A DNA stretch of 51,452 nt from an uncultured Lachnospiraceae bacterium (lineage in GTDB: Bacteria > Bacillota > Clostridia > Lachnospirales > Lachnospiraceae): assembly GCA_945949045.1 (NCBI GenBank), contig CAMFDG010000013.1, positions 1 to 51,452 on the forward strand, in the 5' to 3' direction. The position numbers were made by a program, and so were the translations under genes. Shown piece after piece: positions 25,296-33,680 of the stretch (its first letter is position 1; each line of letters begins with the position of its first letter). The notes under the pieces are model-generated. The model saw only the letters and a list, made by a program, of their open reading frames with translations. It was not told the DNA's origin and did no database searches.

Positions 25296-26192
25296 ATGGA
25301 CGAGATTACACTGAAGGCACTTGCAAAAATTAATCTGGGACTGGATGTGGTGAGGCGGCGAGAGGACGGCTACCATGAGGTTCGTATGGTCATGCAGACA
25401 CTCCATCTGTACGACAGGCTGGTTCTTAAGAAGAGTCACACGCCGGGCATTCAGATTCAGACAAATCTCTCTTTTCTCCCTGTCAATGAAAATAATTTGG
25501 TTTACCGCGCCGGCCGGCTATTGATGGACGAGTTCGGCATTACGGAGGGCGTATCGGTACGGCTGGAAAAGCGGATTCCGGTGGCAGCCGGGATGGCCGG
25601 GGGAAGTACGGATGCGGCGGCGATGCTGTATGGTATGAACCGGATGTTTGGACTTCATTTATCTAAGAAAGCTTTGATGGAGCGGGGAGTGAAGATTGGC
25701 GCGGATGTACCCTACTGCATTATGCGGGGAACGGTTCTGGCGGAGGGAATCGGAGAGAAGCTGACACCGCTCTCTCCAATGGTCAAGTGTCCGGTCTTGA
25801 TCGCGAAACCGGCTATATCAGTATCCACGAAATTTGTTTACCAGAATCTCAGGCTGGATGAGACAACAGTCCATCCGGATATCGATGCACTGCTTAGGGA
25901 CATTCAGGCACAGGATTTTGAAGCCCTGTGTACAGACATGGGAAATCTCTTAGAGACCGTGACGATTCCGAACTACCCGGTAATCGCGAAGATTAAGGAA
26001 CGTATGAAGCTGTCCGGTGCCGCGGCTGCCATGATGAGCGGCAGCGGGCCTACCGTTTTCGGACTGTTTCGGGACCAGGAGACGGCGGAGCGTGCAAAGG
26101 AGGATATGAAGGGATCCGGCCTGGCAAGGCAGGTGTATCTCACCACGATATACAATAATAGATTCGAAAGAGGATGTATACATGACAGATGA
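25296..26192 (+). CDS. ispE: 4-diphosphocytidyl-2-C-methyl-D-erythritol kinase
   Basis: A 298-residue GHMP kinase that phosphorylates CDP-ME in the MEP isoprenoid pathway. The N-terminal KALAKINLGLDVVRRREDGYHE and the glycine-rich ATP loop PVAAGMAGGSTDAAAML are diagnostic. The C terminus has MMSGSGPTVFGLF. I chose the ATG at 25296 downstream of the promoter; the longer start at 25245 lies before or in the -10 region. It overlaps the GntR regulator gene by 11 bases. Confidence 0.97.
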   Translation: MDEITLKALAKINLGLDVVRRREDGYHEVRMVMQTLHLYDRLVLKKSHTPGIQIQTNLSFLPVNENNLVYRAGRLLMDEFGITEGVSVRLEKRIPVAAGMAGGSTDAAAMLYGMNRMFGLHLSKKALMERGVKIGADVPYCIMRGTVLAEGIGEKLTPLSPMVKCPVLIAKPAISVSTKFVYQNLRLDETTVHPDIDALLRDIQAQDFEALCTDMGNLLETVTIPNYPVIAKIKERMKLSGAAAAMMSGSGPTVFGLFRDQETAERAKEDMKGSGLARQVYLTTIYNNRFERGCIHDR

Positions 26193-26862
26193 TTTAACTT
26201 TGAATATGGATGCGTATCTGCCGCTTCGGGATGTGGTATTCAATACGCTTCGGGAGGCCATTTTAAGAGGGGATTTAAAACCGGGTGAGCGCCTGATGGA
26301 GTTGCAGCTGGCCGACAAGCTTGGGGTAAGCCGTACACCGATCCGGGAAGCCATTCGGATGCTGGAGCAGGAGGGACTTGCTGTCACTACGCCCAGGAAG
26401 GGCGCAGAGGTTGCGGGGATGACTCTTAAGGATATGGAGGATGCCCTCGAGATCCGGGAGGCTCTTGATGACCTGGCGGTTCGCATTGCCTGTGATAAAA
26501 TTTCAGATGAGCAGCTTAAGCATCTTACGGATGTGAAGGATCAGTTTGAACAGAGTACCCAGACTGGTAATGTGAAGAGAATTGCCCAGGCCGATGTGAA
26601 TTTTCACGATGTGATTTATGAGGCCACCGGTAATGTAAAGCTGGTTACTCTGCTCAGCAATCTGCGGGAGCAGGTCTATCGTTACCGGGTGGAATATATC
26701 AAGGATCCGAAAAATTATCCGACGCTGATCGCAGAGCATGAGGCGATTGTGGAGGGATTGAGAAGGCACGACAAGCAGGCCGCTACCCTGGCCATGCAGG
26801 AGCATGTGAGAAACCAGGCAACAGCGGTGAAGAACCTGATTCAGAAGCAGGAGCAGGGCTAG
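26182..26862 (+). CDS. GntR family transcriptional regulator, FadR/FCD subfamily
   Basis: A 226-residue DNA-binding regulator. The winged HTH is at about residues 12-75 (LREAILRGDLKPGERLMELQLADKLGVSRTPIREAIRMLEQEGL). The FCD ligand-binding domain follows with metal-ligand candidates in the DVNFHDVIY and EHEAIVEGL segments. FCD members sense small carboxylates or related metabolites. The target here is unknown, and no obvious catabolic operon sits beside it. Coupling to ispE by overlap is common in Clostridia and need not mean isoprenoid control. Confidence 0.9.
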   Translation: MTDDLTLNMDAYLPLRDVVFNTLREAILRGDLKPGERLMELQLADKLGVSRTPIREAIRMLEQEGLAVTTPRKGAEVAGMTLKDMEDALEIREALDDLAVRIACDKISDEQLKHLTDVKDQFEQSTQTGNVKRIAQADVNFHDVIYEATGNVKLVTLLSNLREQVYRYRVEYIKDPKNYPTLIAEHEAIVEGLRRHDKQAATLAMQEHVRNQATAVKNLIQKQEQG

Positions 26863-26886
26863 TACAGCGAATAAAAAGTTTCTAGT

Positions 26887-26915
26887 GCATAAAATTGAAT
26901 ATTTCGGACATTTTA
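26887..26915 (+). promoter_or_regulatory. Sigma-G-like promoter of the germination operon
   Basis: GCATA (26887-26891), 17 bp, CATTTTA (26909-26915) fits the forespore sigma-G consensus (GNATR, 17-18 bp, CATNNTA), as expected for a ger operon. The predicted start falls within the hairpin of the preceding terminator. Confidence 0.6.
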
Positions 26916-26916
26916 A

Positions 26917-26942
26917 GGACAGGCGTATGCCTGTTCTTTTTT
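26917..26942 (+). terminator. Terminator after the GntR gene
   Basis: An 8-bp stem GGACAGGC/GCCTGTTC with loop GTAT is followed by six T. Confidence 0.85.
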
Positions 26943-27003
26943 ATGTCCCCCGGAGAGAATCCCGGAAAGCAAATGGATTGTTGATCGACAAGGAGGGAAT
27001 GGT

Positions 27004-28494
27004 ATGGAGGAGAAAACAAGAATTTCGAATCATCTTGAAGAGAATTTCAGCGTGTATCAGACGCTTTTTAAGAATTGTGCGGACATCAAGATGCGCACCA
27101 TGTATATCGGCCAGGAAAAAAGAAGGAAGTGTTTTCTGGCTTATATCGAGGTGGCAGTCAGTAATATGCTTTTGGAGAATACCGCACTGGGACGGCTTCT
27201 GGCAGCATTGGAGAAGATTCCGGAGGATGGGATCAATCAGGTGCTTTCGGACAATGCCCTGGGGATCTCAGATGTGACACCCTACGATTACGTGGAGGAT
27301 GCAGCTCAGGGGATGCTGACGGGCGATGCAATTCTCTTTGTGGACGGATATCCCCATGCCCTCAAAATTGCGGATAAGGGCTATCCGGGGATGGGAGTGC
27401 AGGAGCCGGATTCAGAAAAAGTAATCCGGGGCTCCAAGGAGGGCTTCACCGATTCCATCAAGGTCAATACCGCATTGATTCGAAAAAGAATCCGTTCCAC
27501 CAGGGTGAAGGTGCAGGAGATCAAGGAGGGAATCCGTTCCCATACATCAGTGGATCTTGTCTATATGGAGGATCTGGCCTATCCCTCGGTGATCGAGGAA
27601 ATCAAAAGCAGGCTCACGGAATACGAGATTGATGGTGTTCTGGACAGCGGAGTGATCGAGCAGCTGGCGGAAAAGAAGTGGTATTCTCCATTCCCGCAGT
27701 TTCAGACAACCCAGCGCCCGGACCGGGCGGCTTTTGCTATTCTGGAGGGAAGGGTTGTGCTGCTTTGTGACAACTCACCGGCAGCCCTGATTTTGCCCAC
27801 AGATTTTAATTCCTTTCTTAAAACCAGCGATGACTATTACAACCGGTTTGGGGTAGCTACCTTTGCAAGGATTCTGCGCTATCTTGCGGCCTTTTTTTCT
27901 ATGACGCTGCCGGGATTGTACCTGGCGGTCACCAACTTTCACACGCAGATTCTGCCGACGCCTCTTTTGCTGTCTTTCTGGGAGGCGAGGATCGGTGTGC
28001 CTTTTCCGGCAGCCCTGGAGGTCATTCTGATGGAGCTATCCTTCGAGCTTCTTCGGGAGGCAGGCGTGCGTCTTCCCGGTGCCATGGGAAATACCATTGG
28101 AATTGTCGGCGGACTTATCATCGGGCAGGCCGCGGTGGATGCAAATCTGGTAAGCCCCATCGTGGTGATCGTGGTGGCTTTTACGGCACTTTGCTCTTTT
28201 TCCATTCCCAATGAAGAATTTGCCTTTGCCTTCAGGCTCCTTAAGTTTTATATCATTCTGATGTCCGCATGGCAGGGGTATTTTGGATTTTTGCTGGGGC
28301 TTTTTACGATACTGATCCATCTTTCCCGGCTCAAAAGCTTTGGAATCCCGTACCTCATGCCTTTTGTGGGGGCTGACCTGACCGGCTATCAGGACGAGCG
28401 GGATTCCATCTGGCGGGCGCCCATGCGGTGGCTGCACAGGCGCCCGATCTACGCAAAACGAAGCGAACGCATACGGTTGAAAAAAAGGAGGTAA
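27004..28494 (+). CDS. GerA-family spore germination receptor, A subunit
   Basis: A 496-residue inner-spore-membrane protein of the GerAA/GerKA family. The hydrophilic N-terminal half (about residues 1-270, containing YIEVAVSNMLLENTALGRLL and VRGSKEGFTDSIKVNTALIRKRIRS-like segments) precedes five or six hydrophobic segments and a basic C-terminal tail. These subunits combine with B and C partners to sense nutrients and trigger ion release. RBS AGGAGGGAA precedes ATG. It heads an A-B-C operon under a sigma-G-like promoter. The germinant cannot be inferred. Confidence 0.93.
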   Translation: MEEKTRISNHLEENFSVYQTLFKNCADIKMRTMYIGQEKRRKCFLAYIEVAVSNMLLENTALGRLLAALEKIPEDGINQVLSDNALGISDVTPYDYVEDAAQGMLTGDAILFVDGYPHALKIADKGYPGMGVQEPDSEKVIRGSKEGFTDSIKVNTALIRKRIRSTRVKVQEIKEGIRSHTSVDLVYMEDLAYPSVIEEIKSRLTEYEIDGVLDSGVIEQLAEKKWYSPFPQFQTTQRPDRAAFAILEGRVVLLCDNSPAALILPTDFNSFLKTSDDYYNRFGVATFARILRYLAAFFSMTLPGLYLAVTNFHTQILPTPLLLSFWEARIGVPFPAALEVILMELSFELLREAGVRLPGAMGNTIGIVGGLIIGQAAVDANLVSPIVVIVVAFTALCSFSIPNEEFAFAFRLLKFYIILMSAWQGYFGFLLGLFTILIHLSRLKSFGIPYLMPFVGADLTGYQDERDSIWRAPMRWLHRRPIYAKRSERIRLKKRR

Positions 28495-28498
28495 GTCC

Positions 28499-29605
28499 AT
28501 GTTTTCAGAAAATGATCAGATATCCATCCGTCAGGTATTTCGGCTGTTTGCCTTTGACTTTATCGGGGGGAGCACACTGGTGCTGCCTGCCGTACTTTCC
28601 GGTCTGGCTGGGGTGGATGGCCTGTGGAGTATCCTGTTGGGAGGCGGCATCGCAAGCCTGTACCTTTTCTACCTTGGTTTGGTCTTAAGGCGGATTGATA
28701 CGGATTTTCTGACCTTTCTGCAGCAGCGGCTTCCGGTTTGGCCGGCAAAGGGAATTCTGGTTTTTCTGACGATTCACTGCGTTCTGGTGGCGGGTTATGC
28801 GGCATATATTTTTGCGGATGTGATGAAGCTTGGTCTGGTTACGGGAGAGAAGTACAGCCTGATTCTGGCTCTGATCCTCTTAGCTGCTGCCTATGCGGTC
28901 TGTGGGGGAGTGGAGAGCCGGGCAAGGGTATATGAGGTTTTATTCTGGCTCCTTTTTATCTCTCTTTTTCTCATGCTGCTGTTGGCGGCAAGAGATATGG
29001 AGGCTGTTAATCTGACTCCGTTTTTTGCCGCTCCTGCATCCTCTGTGGGGAAGGGAGGGTGTCTGGTGTTTTTCTGCATGACGCCCCTGTTTTTAACGCT
29101 TTTTTTCCCCGCCTATGTGGGAAAAGGAAAACGTGGAAAAATGGTGCTTGCAGTGTTTGCGGCCCTGTGGTTTGCGGTGGGGGTGCTCGCAGTTTTCTAT
29201 GTGATCCTGATTGGAAATTTCGGAGCTTCTTCTCTTGCTTTTATGGGGTATCCGGCGGTAACTCTGATGAGCAGTATTGAACTGCGGGGGAGCTTTTTGA
29301 AACGGTTTGACGCCTTCATGATCGGGATCTGGTTCTTTACTTTATTTGCATTGGTGAATGTATTTTTATTTTATGGAAAACTGTTTTTGCAGAAGGCTTT
29401 TTCCTGTCAGACCAGGGGAAAAAAGGCGGCGGCCTTTGTGACAATTCTTATTCTGGTTTACGTAACAGCTATGCTTTTTCAGATGGTTGGAAGCGCTGCC
29501 GTTTTCACGGATTACATGAGATATTTTGCAATACCGTTTCTGGTCATTCTCCCGGCGGCAGTGTTTGTGCGGGGGAAGAGGACTGACAGCGGTTCGTATC
29601 TGTGA
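28499..29605 (+). CDS. GerB-family spore germination permease subunit
   Basis: A 368-residue integral membrane protein with about ten hydrophobic segments of the amino-acid-permease-like GerAB/GerKB family. It is thought to be the nutrient-binding subunit. RBS AAGGAGG lies 7 bases before ATG. It starts 4 bases after the A subunit stop. An 8-bp hairpin (CGTATCTG/CAGATACG) spans its stop codon without a T-tract, possibly protecting or attenuating the message before the C subunit. Confidence 0.92.
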   Translation: MFSENDQISIRQVFRLFAFDFIGGSTLVLPAVLSGLAGVDGLWSILLGGGIASLYLFYLGLVLRRIDTDFLTFLQQRLPVWPAKGILVFLTIHCVLVAGYAAYIFADVMKLGLVTGEKYSLILALILLAAAYAVCGGVESRARVYEVLFWLLFISLFLMLLLAARDMEAVNLTPFFAAPASSVGKGGCLVFFCMTPLFLTLFFPAYVGKGKRGKMVLAVFAALWFAVGVLAVFYVILIGNFGASSLAFMGYPAVTLMSSIELRGSFLKRFDAFMIGIWFFTLFALVNVFLFYGKLFLQKAFSCQTRGKKAAAFVTILILVYVTAMLFQMVGSAAVFTDYMRYFAIPFLVILPAAVFVRGKRTDSGSYL

Positions 29606-29675
29606 GGGTACTGAACAGATACGATAAAAGATAGAATGATGAATGGTTTGACAGGGGAAAGGAGAGGATAAGAGC

Positions 29676-30338
29676 ATGAGACACCATCGATCAACAATTA
29701 TGACAGCTACAGCAGTTTTTTGGGGGCTGGTTTTCTGTTCCGCTGCCCTCAGTGGCTGCAGTGCGACACAGCTGGAGGAGAGAAGCTTTCCAATGGCTGC
29801 CCTTGTGGATGATAAGGATGGACAGGTGGTATTCGCCTACGGTTTTCCTGCCCTCAGCCAGAAGGATAACACAGATCTCGAGGTGGCAAAGGTCAACGTG
29901 CCGATGACATCGGGAGCTTCTTTTGCGGAGAGTCTGGCTGCTTATGAGGGGGAAATGAGCAAGAAAGCAGACTGCAGTCACCTGAAGGTTCTGGTGCTTG
30001 GGGAACAGCTTTTGCAGGACAAAAAGGCATTTAACGATATGCTGGACACCATGGAGGAATCGGATCTTTATCCTCGCAACACCTATGTGTGCGTGACAAA
30101 GGATGTCTCGGTGCTTTTTGAGACGGAGGAAAATCTGCCACAGGATCTGGGCACCTATCTGGAATTGTTTTTGCAGAATCACGAGTCAGACCGTCAGATT
30201 CGTCATGAGAATCTGGGAAAGCTTCTGGACGAGAGAAGGAACCGGCGCAAGGTAGTGGAACTTCCCTGCCTTCAGGTGGAGGAGGGGGCAATCGTGCTGT
30301 CTGACCCGGTGAGCGTGGATTTTCGGTGGGAAGGTTGA
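29676..30338 (+). CDS. Short GerC-like germination lipoprotein
   Basis: A 220-residue lipoprotein with lipobox LSGC (Cys28) and an N-terminal GerC-type domain (VVFAYGFPAL, then HLKVLVLGEQLLQDK and NTYVCVTKD). Typical GerC proteins have about 370-400 residues with a second C-terminal domain, which is missing here. I see no remnant of it in any frame before spoIIR, so this is a shortened form rather than a fresh frameshift. As the third gene of the A-B-C operon it should complete the receptor on the outer face of the inner spore membrane. ATG follows AAAGGAGAGGA. Confidence 0.82.
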   Translation: MRHHRSTIMTATAVFWGLVFCSAALSGCSATQLEERSFPMAALVDDKDGQVVFAYGFPALSQKDNTDLEVAKVNVPMTSGASFAESLAAYEGEMSKKADCSHLKVLVLGEQLLQDKKAFNDMLDTMEESDLYPRNTYVCVTKDVSVLFETEENLPQDLGTYLELFLQNHESDRQIRHENLGKLLDERRNRRKVVELPCLQVEEGAIVLSDPVSVDFRWEG

Positions 30339-30353
30339 AGCGGAAAGTGAATG

Positions 30354-30395
30354 TGTTTCGTGAGCCTGTGGCGGCAGGCAGGCCCTCACGAAACA
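30354..30395. repeat. Compound palindrome between gerC and spoIIR
   Basis: Outer stem TGTTTCGTGAG/CTCACGAAACA (11 bp, perfect) encloses a second hairpin CCTG/CAGG. No T-tract follows, so it is not a standard terminator. Its layout (outer stem plus inner hairpin) resembles the compound palindromes elsewhere in the window, but only one copy is present and the sequence differs. Confidence 0.7.
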
Positions 30396-30435
30396 TATAA
30401 GCACCGGAACCTGAGTAACCCCCCAAAAAAATATT

Positions 30436-30465
30436 GAATAAGTATGCAAAAAGCAGGGAATGCTT
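30436..30465 (+). promoter_or_regulatory. Sigma-F-like promoter candidate of spoIIR
   Basis: GAATA, 15 bp, GGGAATGCTT resembles the sigma-F consensus (GYWTA, 15 bp, GGNRANANTW) with one mismatch in each box. spoIIR is a known early-forespore sigma-F gene in Bacillus. Confidence 0.4.
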
Positions 30466-30502
30466 CTACTGTCAAATAAAACAGTAAAAGGAGTGTACCA
30501 AA

Positions 30503-31168
30503 ATGAAATGGATGAAATACATAACTTCAAAGCGGAAATTGAATCAGAAAAAACCCCTCAGGGTGCTTCTATGGATCATTGCCTTCTCAGCGATACTGGC
30601 GTCTTCCTTTTTCCTTTTACATAAGAATGAAAAGACCGCAGATCCTCTCCAACCGCAGATTGCCCAGAAGATTCTACGTTTTCATATTCTGGCCAACAGT
30701 GACAGTGAGGAGGACCAGAAGGTAAAGAAGAAGGTAAGGGATGCGGTTGGACAGATGCTGGAGCCAAAGCTGGCAGCATCGGAGGGGCTTTCCGATACAG
30801 AGAGGATCGTAGAGGAAAATATGGATGCCATTGTGGAGACGGCGGAAAGAACGCTGGCGAAAAACGGTTTTTCCTATGGGGCCGGTGCAAGGCTTGCCAG
30901 GGTGGATTTTCCGGTAAAGACCTACGGGGATTATACCTTTCCGGCGGGGAATTATGAGGCTCTGCAGGTGACTCTGGGAAAAGGAGAAGGGCACAACTGG
31001 TGGTGTGTGCTTTACCCCAATATGTGTTTTCAGGGCAGTGTGTATGAGGTCGTGGACGACAAGGCAGATGAAGAACTGCGCCAGGTGCTGACCACGGAGG
31101 AATATCAGGATGTTTTTCATTCCGGTAATTTAAAGCTTCGGTGGAAATTCCTTGAATATTTCCGGTAA
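30503..31168 (+). CDS. spoIIR: Stage II sporulation protein R
   Basis: A 221-residue secreted signalling protein of sporulation. It has a basic start, one hydrophobic export segment (about residues 20-40), and the family signature RFHILANSDSEEDQKVKKKVRDAV. The C-terminal half has YPNMCFQ. In Bacillus it is made in the forespore and acts across the septum on SpoIIGA to trigger pro-sigma-E processing. RBS AAAAGGAG precedes ATG. It follows the ger operon but has its own promoter candidate. Confidence 0.95.
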   Translation: MKWMKYITSKRKLNQKKPLRVLLWIIAFSAILASSFFLLHKNEKTADPLQPQIAQKILRFHILANSDSEEDQKVKKKVRDAVGQMLEPKLAASEGLSDTERIVEENMDAIVETAERTLAKNGFSYGAGARLARVDFPVKTYGDYTFPAGNYEALQVTLGKGEGHNWWCVLYPNMCFQGSVYEVVDDKADEELRQVLTTEEYQDVFHSGNLKLRWKFLEYFR

Positions 31169-31180
31169 AACAGGTATCAT
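31152..31180 (+). promoter_or_regulatory. Promoter of the DUF1934 gene
   Basis: TTGAAT, 17 bp, TATCAT, overlapping the end of spoIIR and 40 bases before the next ATG. Confidence 0.55.
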
Positions 31181-31219
31181 AGATGTACGGACCGATTTTT
31201 AAGAACGGGGACAGGAAAT

Positions 31220-31666
31220 ATGACAAAAGATATCTTACTTTCTATCCGGGGACTTCAGATTACGGAGGATACCCAGAAGGATACGGTTGAGGTGATCACT
31301 CCGGGAGAATATTATTTTCGAAACGGAAAGCATTTTTTTCTATATGAGGAAGCGGAAGAGGGTAAACAGGAAATAACAAAAAATATCATCAAGGTGACTG
31401 ACGATTACATGGAGGTGACTAAGAAGGGCGCTGTGAACGTCCATATGGTTTTCGAAAAGAATAAGAAAAATGTCACTTATTACAATACGCCCTTTGGAAG
31501 TCTGCTGATCGGTATCGATGCTTACCGTGTGGATGTCACACAGACACCGGAGGAGATTGAAGCATACGCGGAATATGCGCTTGAGGTTAACAATGAGCAT
31601 CTTGCCAACTGCCGGATCCGGATAAAAGCAAATTCCCGGGCAGAGAGAGCGTTTCACCTGATGTAG
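31220..31666 (+). CDS. DUF1934 (YwiB-like) protein
   Basis: A 148-residue soluble protein matching DUF1934. It has the beta-rich opening DILLSIRGLQ, then GEYYFRNGKHFFLYEE and YYNTPFGSLLIGI, as expected of a calycin-like barrel. No enzymatic motif is visible. ATG follows GGGGACAGG. It is monocistronic, between a promoter at the spoIIR end and a bidirectional terminator. The function of the family is not established to my knowledge. Confidence 0.85.
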   Translation: MTKDILLSIRGLQITEDTQKDTVEVITPGEYYFRNGKHFFLYEEAEEGKQEITKNIIKVTDDYMEVTKKGAVNVHMVFEKNKKNVTYYNTPFGSLLIGIDAYRVDVTQTPEEIEAYAEYALEVNNEHLANCRIRIKANSRAERAFHLM

Positions 31667-31705
31667 AACGGAAGAGAAAATGTGCTTTTAAGCAGATATG
31701 ATATA

Positions 31706-31739
31706 GAAAAAGCTGCCGCTTGCCGCGACAGCTTTTGTT
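31706..31739. terminator. Bidirectional terminator between convergent genes
   Basis: Outer stem AAAAGCTG/CAGCTTTT has T-rich tails on both strands (TTTTGTTTA on plus, TTTTTCTAT on minus). It serves the DUF1934 gene and the opposing membrane-protein gene. Confidence 0.8.
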
Positions 31740-32257
31740 TATCTCTTCTTTTTATTCTTTGAAGATTTTTCAGATTTGGATTTCTCTGCCTCGAGCTGAG
31801 CACTGGCCTCATTGTATTTGGCCTGAAGCTTGGCACGGAAGCCCTTTTTCTTCTTTGCGGGTTTCTCAAGGGGACCTCTGAGTCCGCGAACGGATGTAAT
31901 GTATAATCCGCTGATGGTTGCCTTGACCTCCTTCTTGACCGGGATGTCATCGAAAATCTGCTCATCGGCAATCATGGACATGACTCTCGGACCGATCTTG
32001 GCCTTGACAATCGGAAGCTTGGAGCGGCGCATCAGCTTTGGTGTCTGCTCGACGACCTGAGCGGGAAGTCCGGCATCCTTTAGCCGCATTCGTTTCTTGT
32101 CGATAATTAACATGGTAACATTCTGGGCTGCAGCAGCCAGCTGCTCGTCCTGTTCTTCCTTCTTCTTCTGCGCTTTCCTGCCAAGAAAGTACAGTGCAAT
32201 CATAATGGCAATGAGGATCACCAAAATGACCAATGTGATAATAAGTGGTTTACTCAC
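31739..32257 (-). CDS. Single-TM protein with basic cytoplasmic domain, unknown function
   Basis: A 172-residue protein that I do not recognise. One strong N-terminal membrane helix (residues 5-25, rich in Ile/Leu/Val) is followed by a basic soluble domain (MLIIDKKRMRLKDAGLP, then KAKIGPRVMSMIADEQ) and a Lys/Ser/Glu-rich tail. Helix-first topology suggests a membrane-tethered cytoplasmic or surface domain. Start is GTG behind AGGAGG. The motif of residues KLPIVKAKIGPR looks conserved in style with Lachnospiraceae hypotheticals, but I cannot name a family. Confidence 0.75.
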   Translation of the reverse strand: MSKPLIITLVILVILIAIMIALYFLGRKAQKKKEEQDEQLAAAAQNVTMLIIDKKRMRLKDAGLPAQVVEQTPKLMRRSKLPIVKAKIGPRVMSMIADEQIFDDIPVKKEVKATISGLYITSVRGLRGPLEKPAKKKKGFRAKLQAKYNEASAQLEAEKSKSEKSSKNKKKR

Positions 32258-32304
32258 GATGGATTCCTCCTGTTTTTACTGAGAAACATTGTAACAAAGT
32301 TTGT

Positions 32305-32333
32305 TTGAAAAATCAACGTGAATATGATATGAT
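32305..32333 (+). promoter_or_regulatory. Promoter of the trigger-factor-like lipoprotein gene
   Basis: TTGAAA, 17 bp, TATGAT, 76 bases before the ATG. Confidence 0.65.
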
Positions 32334-32409
32334 TTGTATTTTTTCCTAATCTATGGTATGTTTAATAAGTTAAGTCACAAAGCGAAGTGACTGGGAAGGA
32401 ATTAAGAAA

Positions 32410-33621
32410 ATGAAAAAGAGAACAATTGCGATTTTACTTTGTATGACAACAGCGCTGGTCTTTGCCGGATGCGGTAAAAATGCACAGGCCGGGGATACAC
32501 AGAGCATACAGGGAACAGAGGCTGCCGTGATAACCTACAATGGCCCCTCCAGTGCACAGATGGATATTGATCTTGAGAAACAGGTAACAAAGCTTGCAGA
32601 TTATGATAAGATCGATGTGACCATAAGCGGGGATTATGAGGTGACGGACGACCAGGTGAAGGAGCATACGTTAAGCCTACTGCCGTATTACGGTATCACC
32701 GGAATTGAGGTCAAGGATCGTGACACTGTGAAGGACGGCGATTATGTTAAGGTGGATTACACCGGTTATCACAAGGGAGAGGCCTTTGAAGGCGGAGCTG
32801 CAGAGGACGTGATGCTGGATGTCACAAACAACACGGATGTGGTCAATCAGACAGGTTTTATTGACGGCTTTACAGATGGACTTAAGGGGGCCAAAGTGGG
32901 AGACGAGGTGAGTTCCGACGTAACCTTCCCGGAAGAGTATCCGCAGAATGAGGATCTGGCAGGGGAAAAGACCACCTTCAAGTTCAAGGTGAAGGGAATT
33001 TATGAGCCGGTGACACTGGATAAGCTGACCGATGATATGGTTGCAGAGGCCTTTACCGAGGAGGGACTGAAGACGAAGGATGAACTGATCCAGTCCGTGA
33101 AGGAGGCCCTGACAAGTCAGGCAGAGAGTAATAAGAATCAGGATACAGTGAGTGAAGTTGAGGATTATGTTGTTAAGAACAGTCAGGTGGATATCCCTGA
33201 GGATTATCTGAATGCAAGACTTTCTGAGTATCAGAAGCAGTTTTCAGACCAGTACTGCAGTGAAACCCAGTCTCTGGAGGAATATCTGACGGCAAACGGC
33301 ACAACCCTTGCAGACCAGCAGAAGTCCTGGAAGAGCGCCTTAGAGCAGCAGATCAAGATCGAGTTCTTATTTGGAAGAATTGCAGAGCTTGAGAAAATTG
33401 AAGTGGACGAAGATGATTTTGCACAGTTTGTCAATTATCTGATCAGCTCCAGCAGCCAGATGAGTACCGAGGATGAGGTTTACGAGTATTACGGCAATGG
33501 CAGCAAGGAGGATGGAGAGAAATCGCTCCGTCAGCTTTATCGGGTGAACAAGGCCATTTCCCATGTGGCAAAGAATGCCAATGTGACGGTAGATAAGGGG
33601 ACCGACACAGAGGAGAACTAA
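32410..33621 (+). CDS. Secreted trigger-factor-like lipoprotein with FKBP PPIase domain
   Basis: A 403-residue lipoprotein with signal peptide and lipobox FAGC (Cys21). After a linker comes a segment like the trigger-factor inter-domain strand. An FKBP-type domain follows at about residues 95-200 ([15 protein letters not shown], then [20 protein letters not shown]), and then a long helical part like the trigger-factor C-terminal cradle ([19 protein letters not shown]). The N-terminal ribosome-docking domain with its FRxGKxP signature is absent and replaced by the export signal. It therefore looks like a trigger factor moved outside the membrane, probably helping fold exported proteins. It has its own promoter. 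Confidence 0.88.
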   Translation: MKKRTIAILLCMTTALVFAGCGKNAQAGDTQSIQGTEAAVITYNGPSSAQMDIDLEKQVTKLADYDKIDVTISGDYEVTDDQVKEHTLSLLPYYGITGIEVKDRDTVKDGDYVKVDYTGYHKGEAFEGGAAEDVMLDVTNNTDVVNQTGFIDGFTDGLKGAKVGDEVSSDVTFPEEYPQNEDLAGEKTTFKFKVKGIYEPVTLDKLTDDMVAEAFTEEGLKTKDELIQSVKEALTSQAESNKNQDTVSEVEDYVVKNSQVDIPEDYLNARLSEYQKQFSDQYCSETQSLEEYLTANGTTLADQQKSWKSALEQQIKIEFLFGRIAELEKIEVDEDDFAQFVNYLISSSSQMSTEDEVYEYYGNGSKEDGEKSLRQLYRVNKAISHVAKNANVTVDKGTDTEEN

Positions 33622-33680
33622 ACAGTAACAATAAGGTTGATGTAGAAACAGGGATTAGAGAGTCCATCGGGAGGAAAAGC

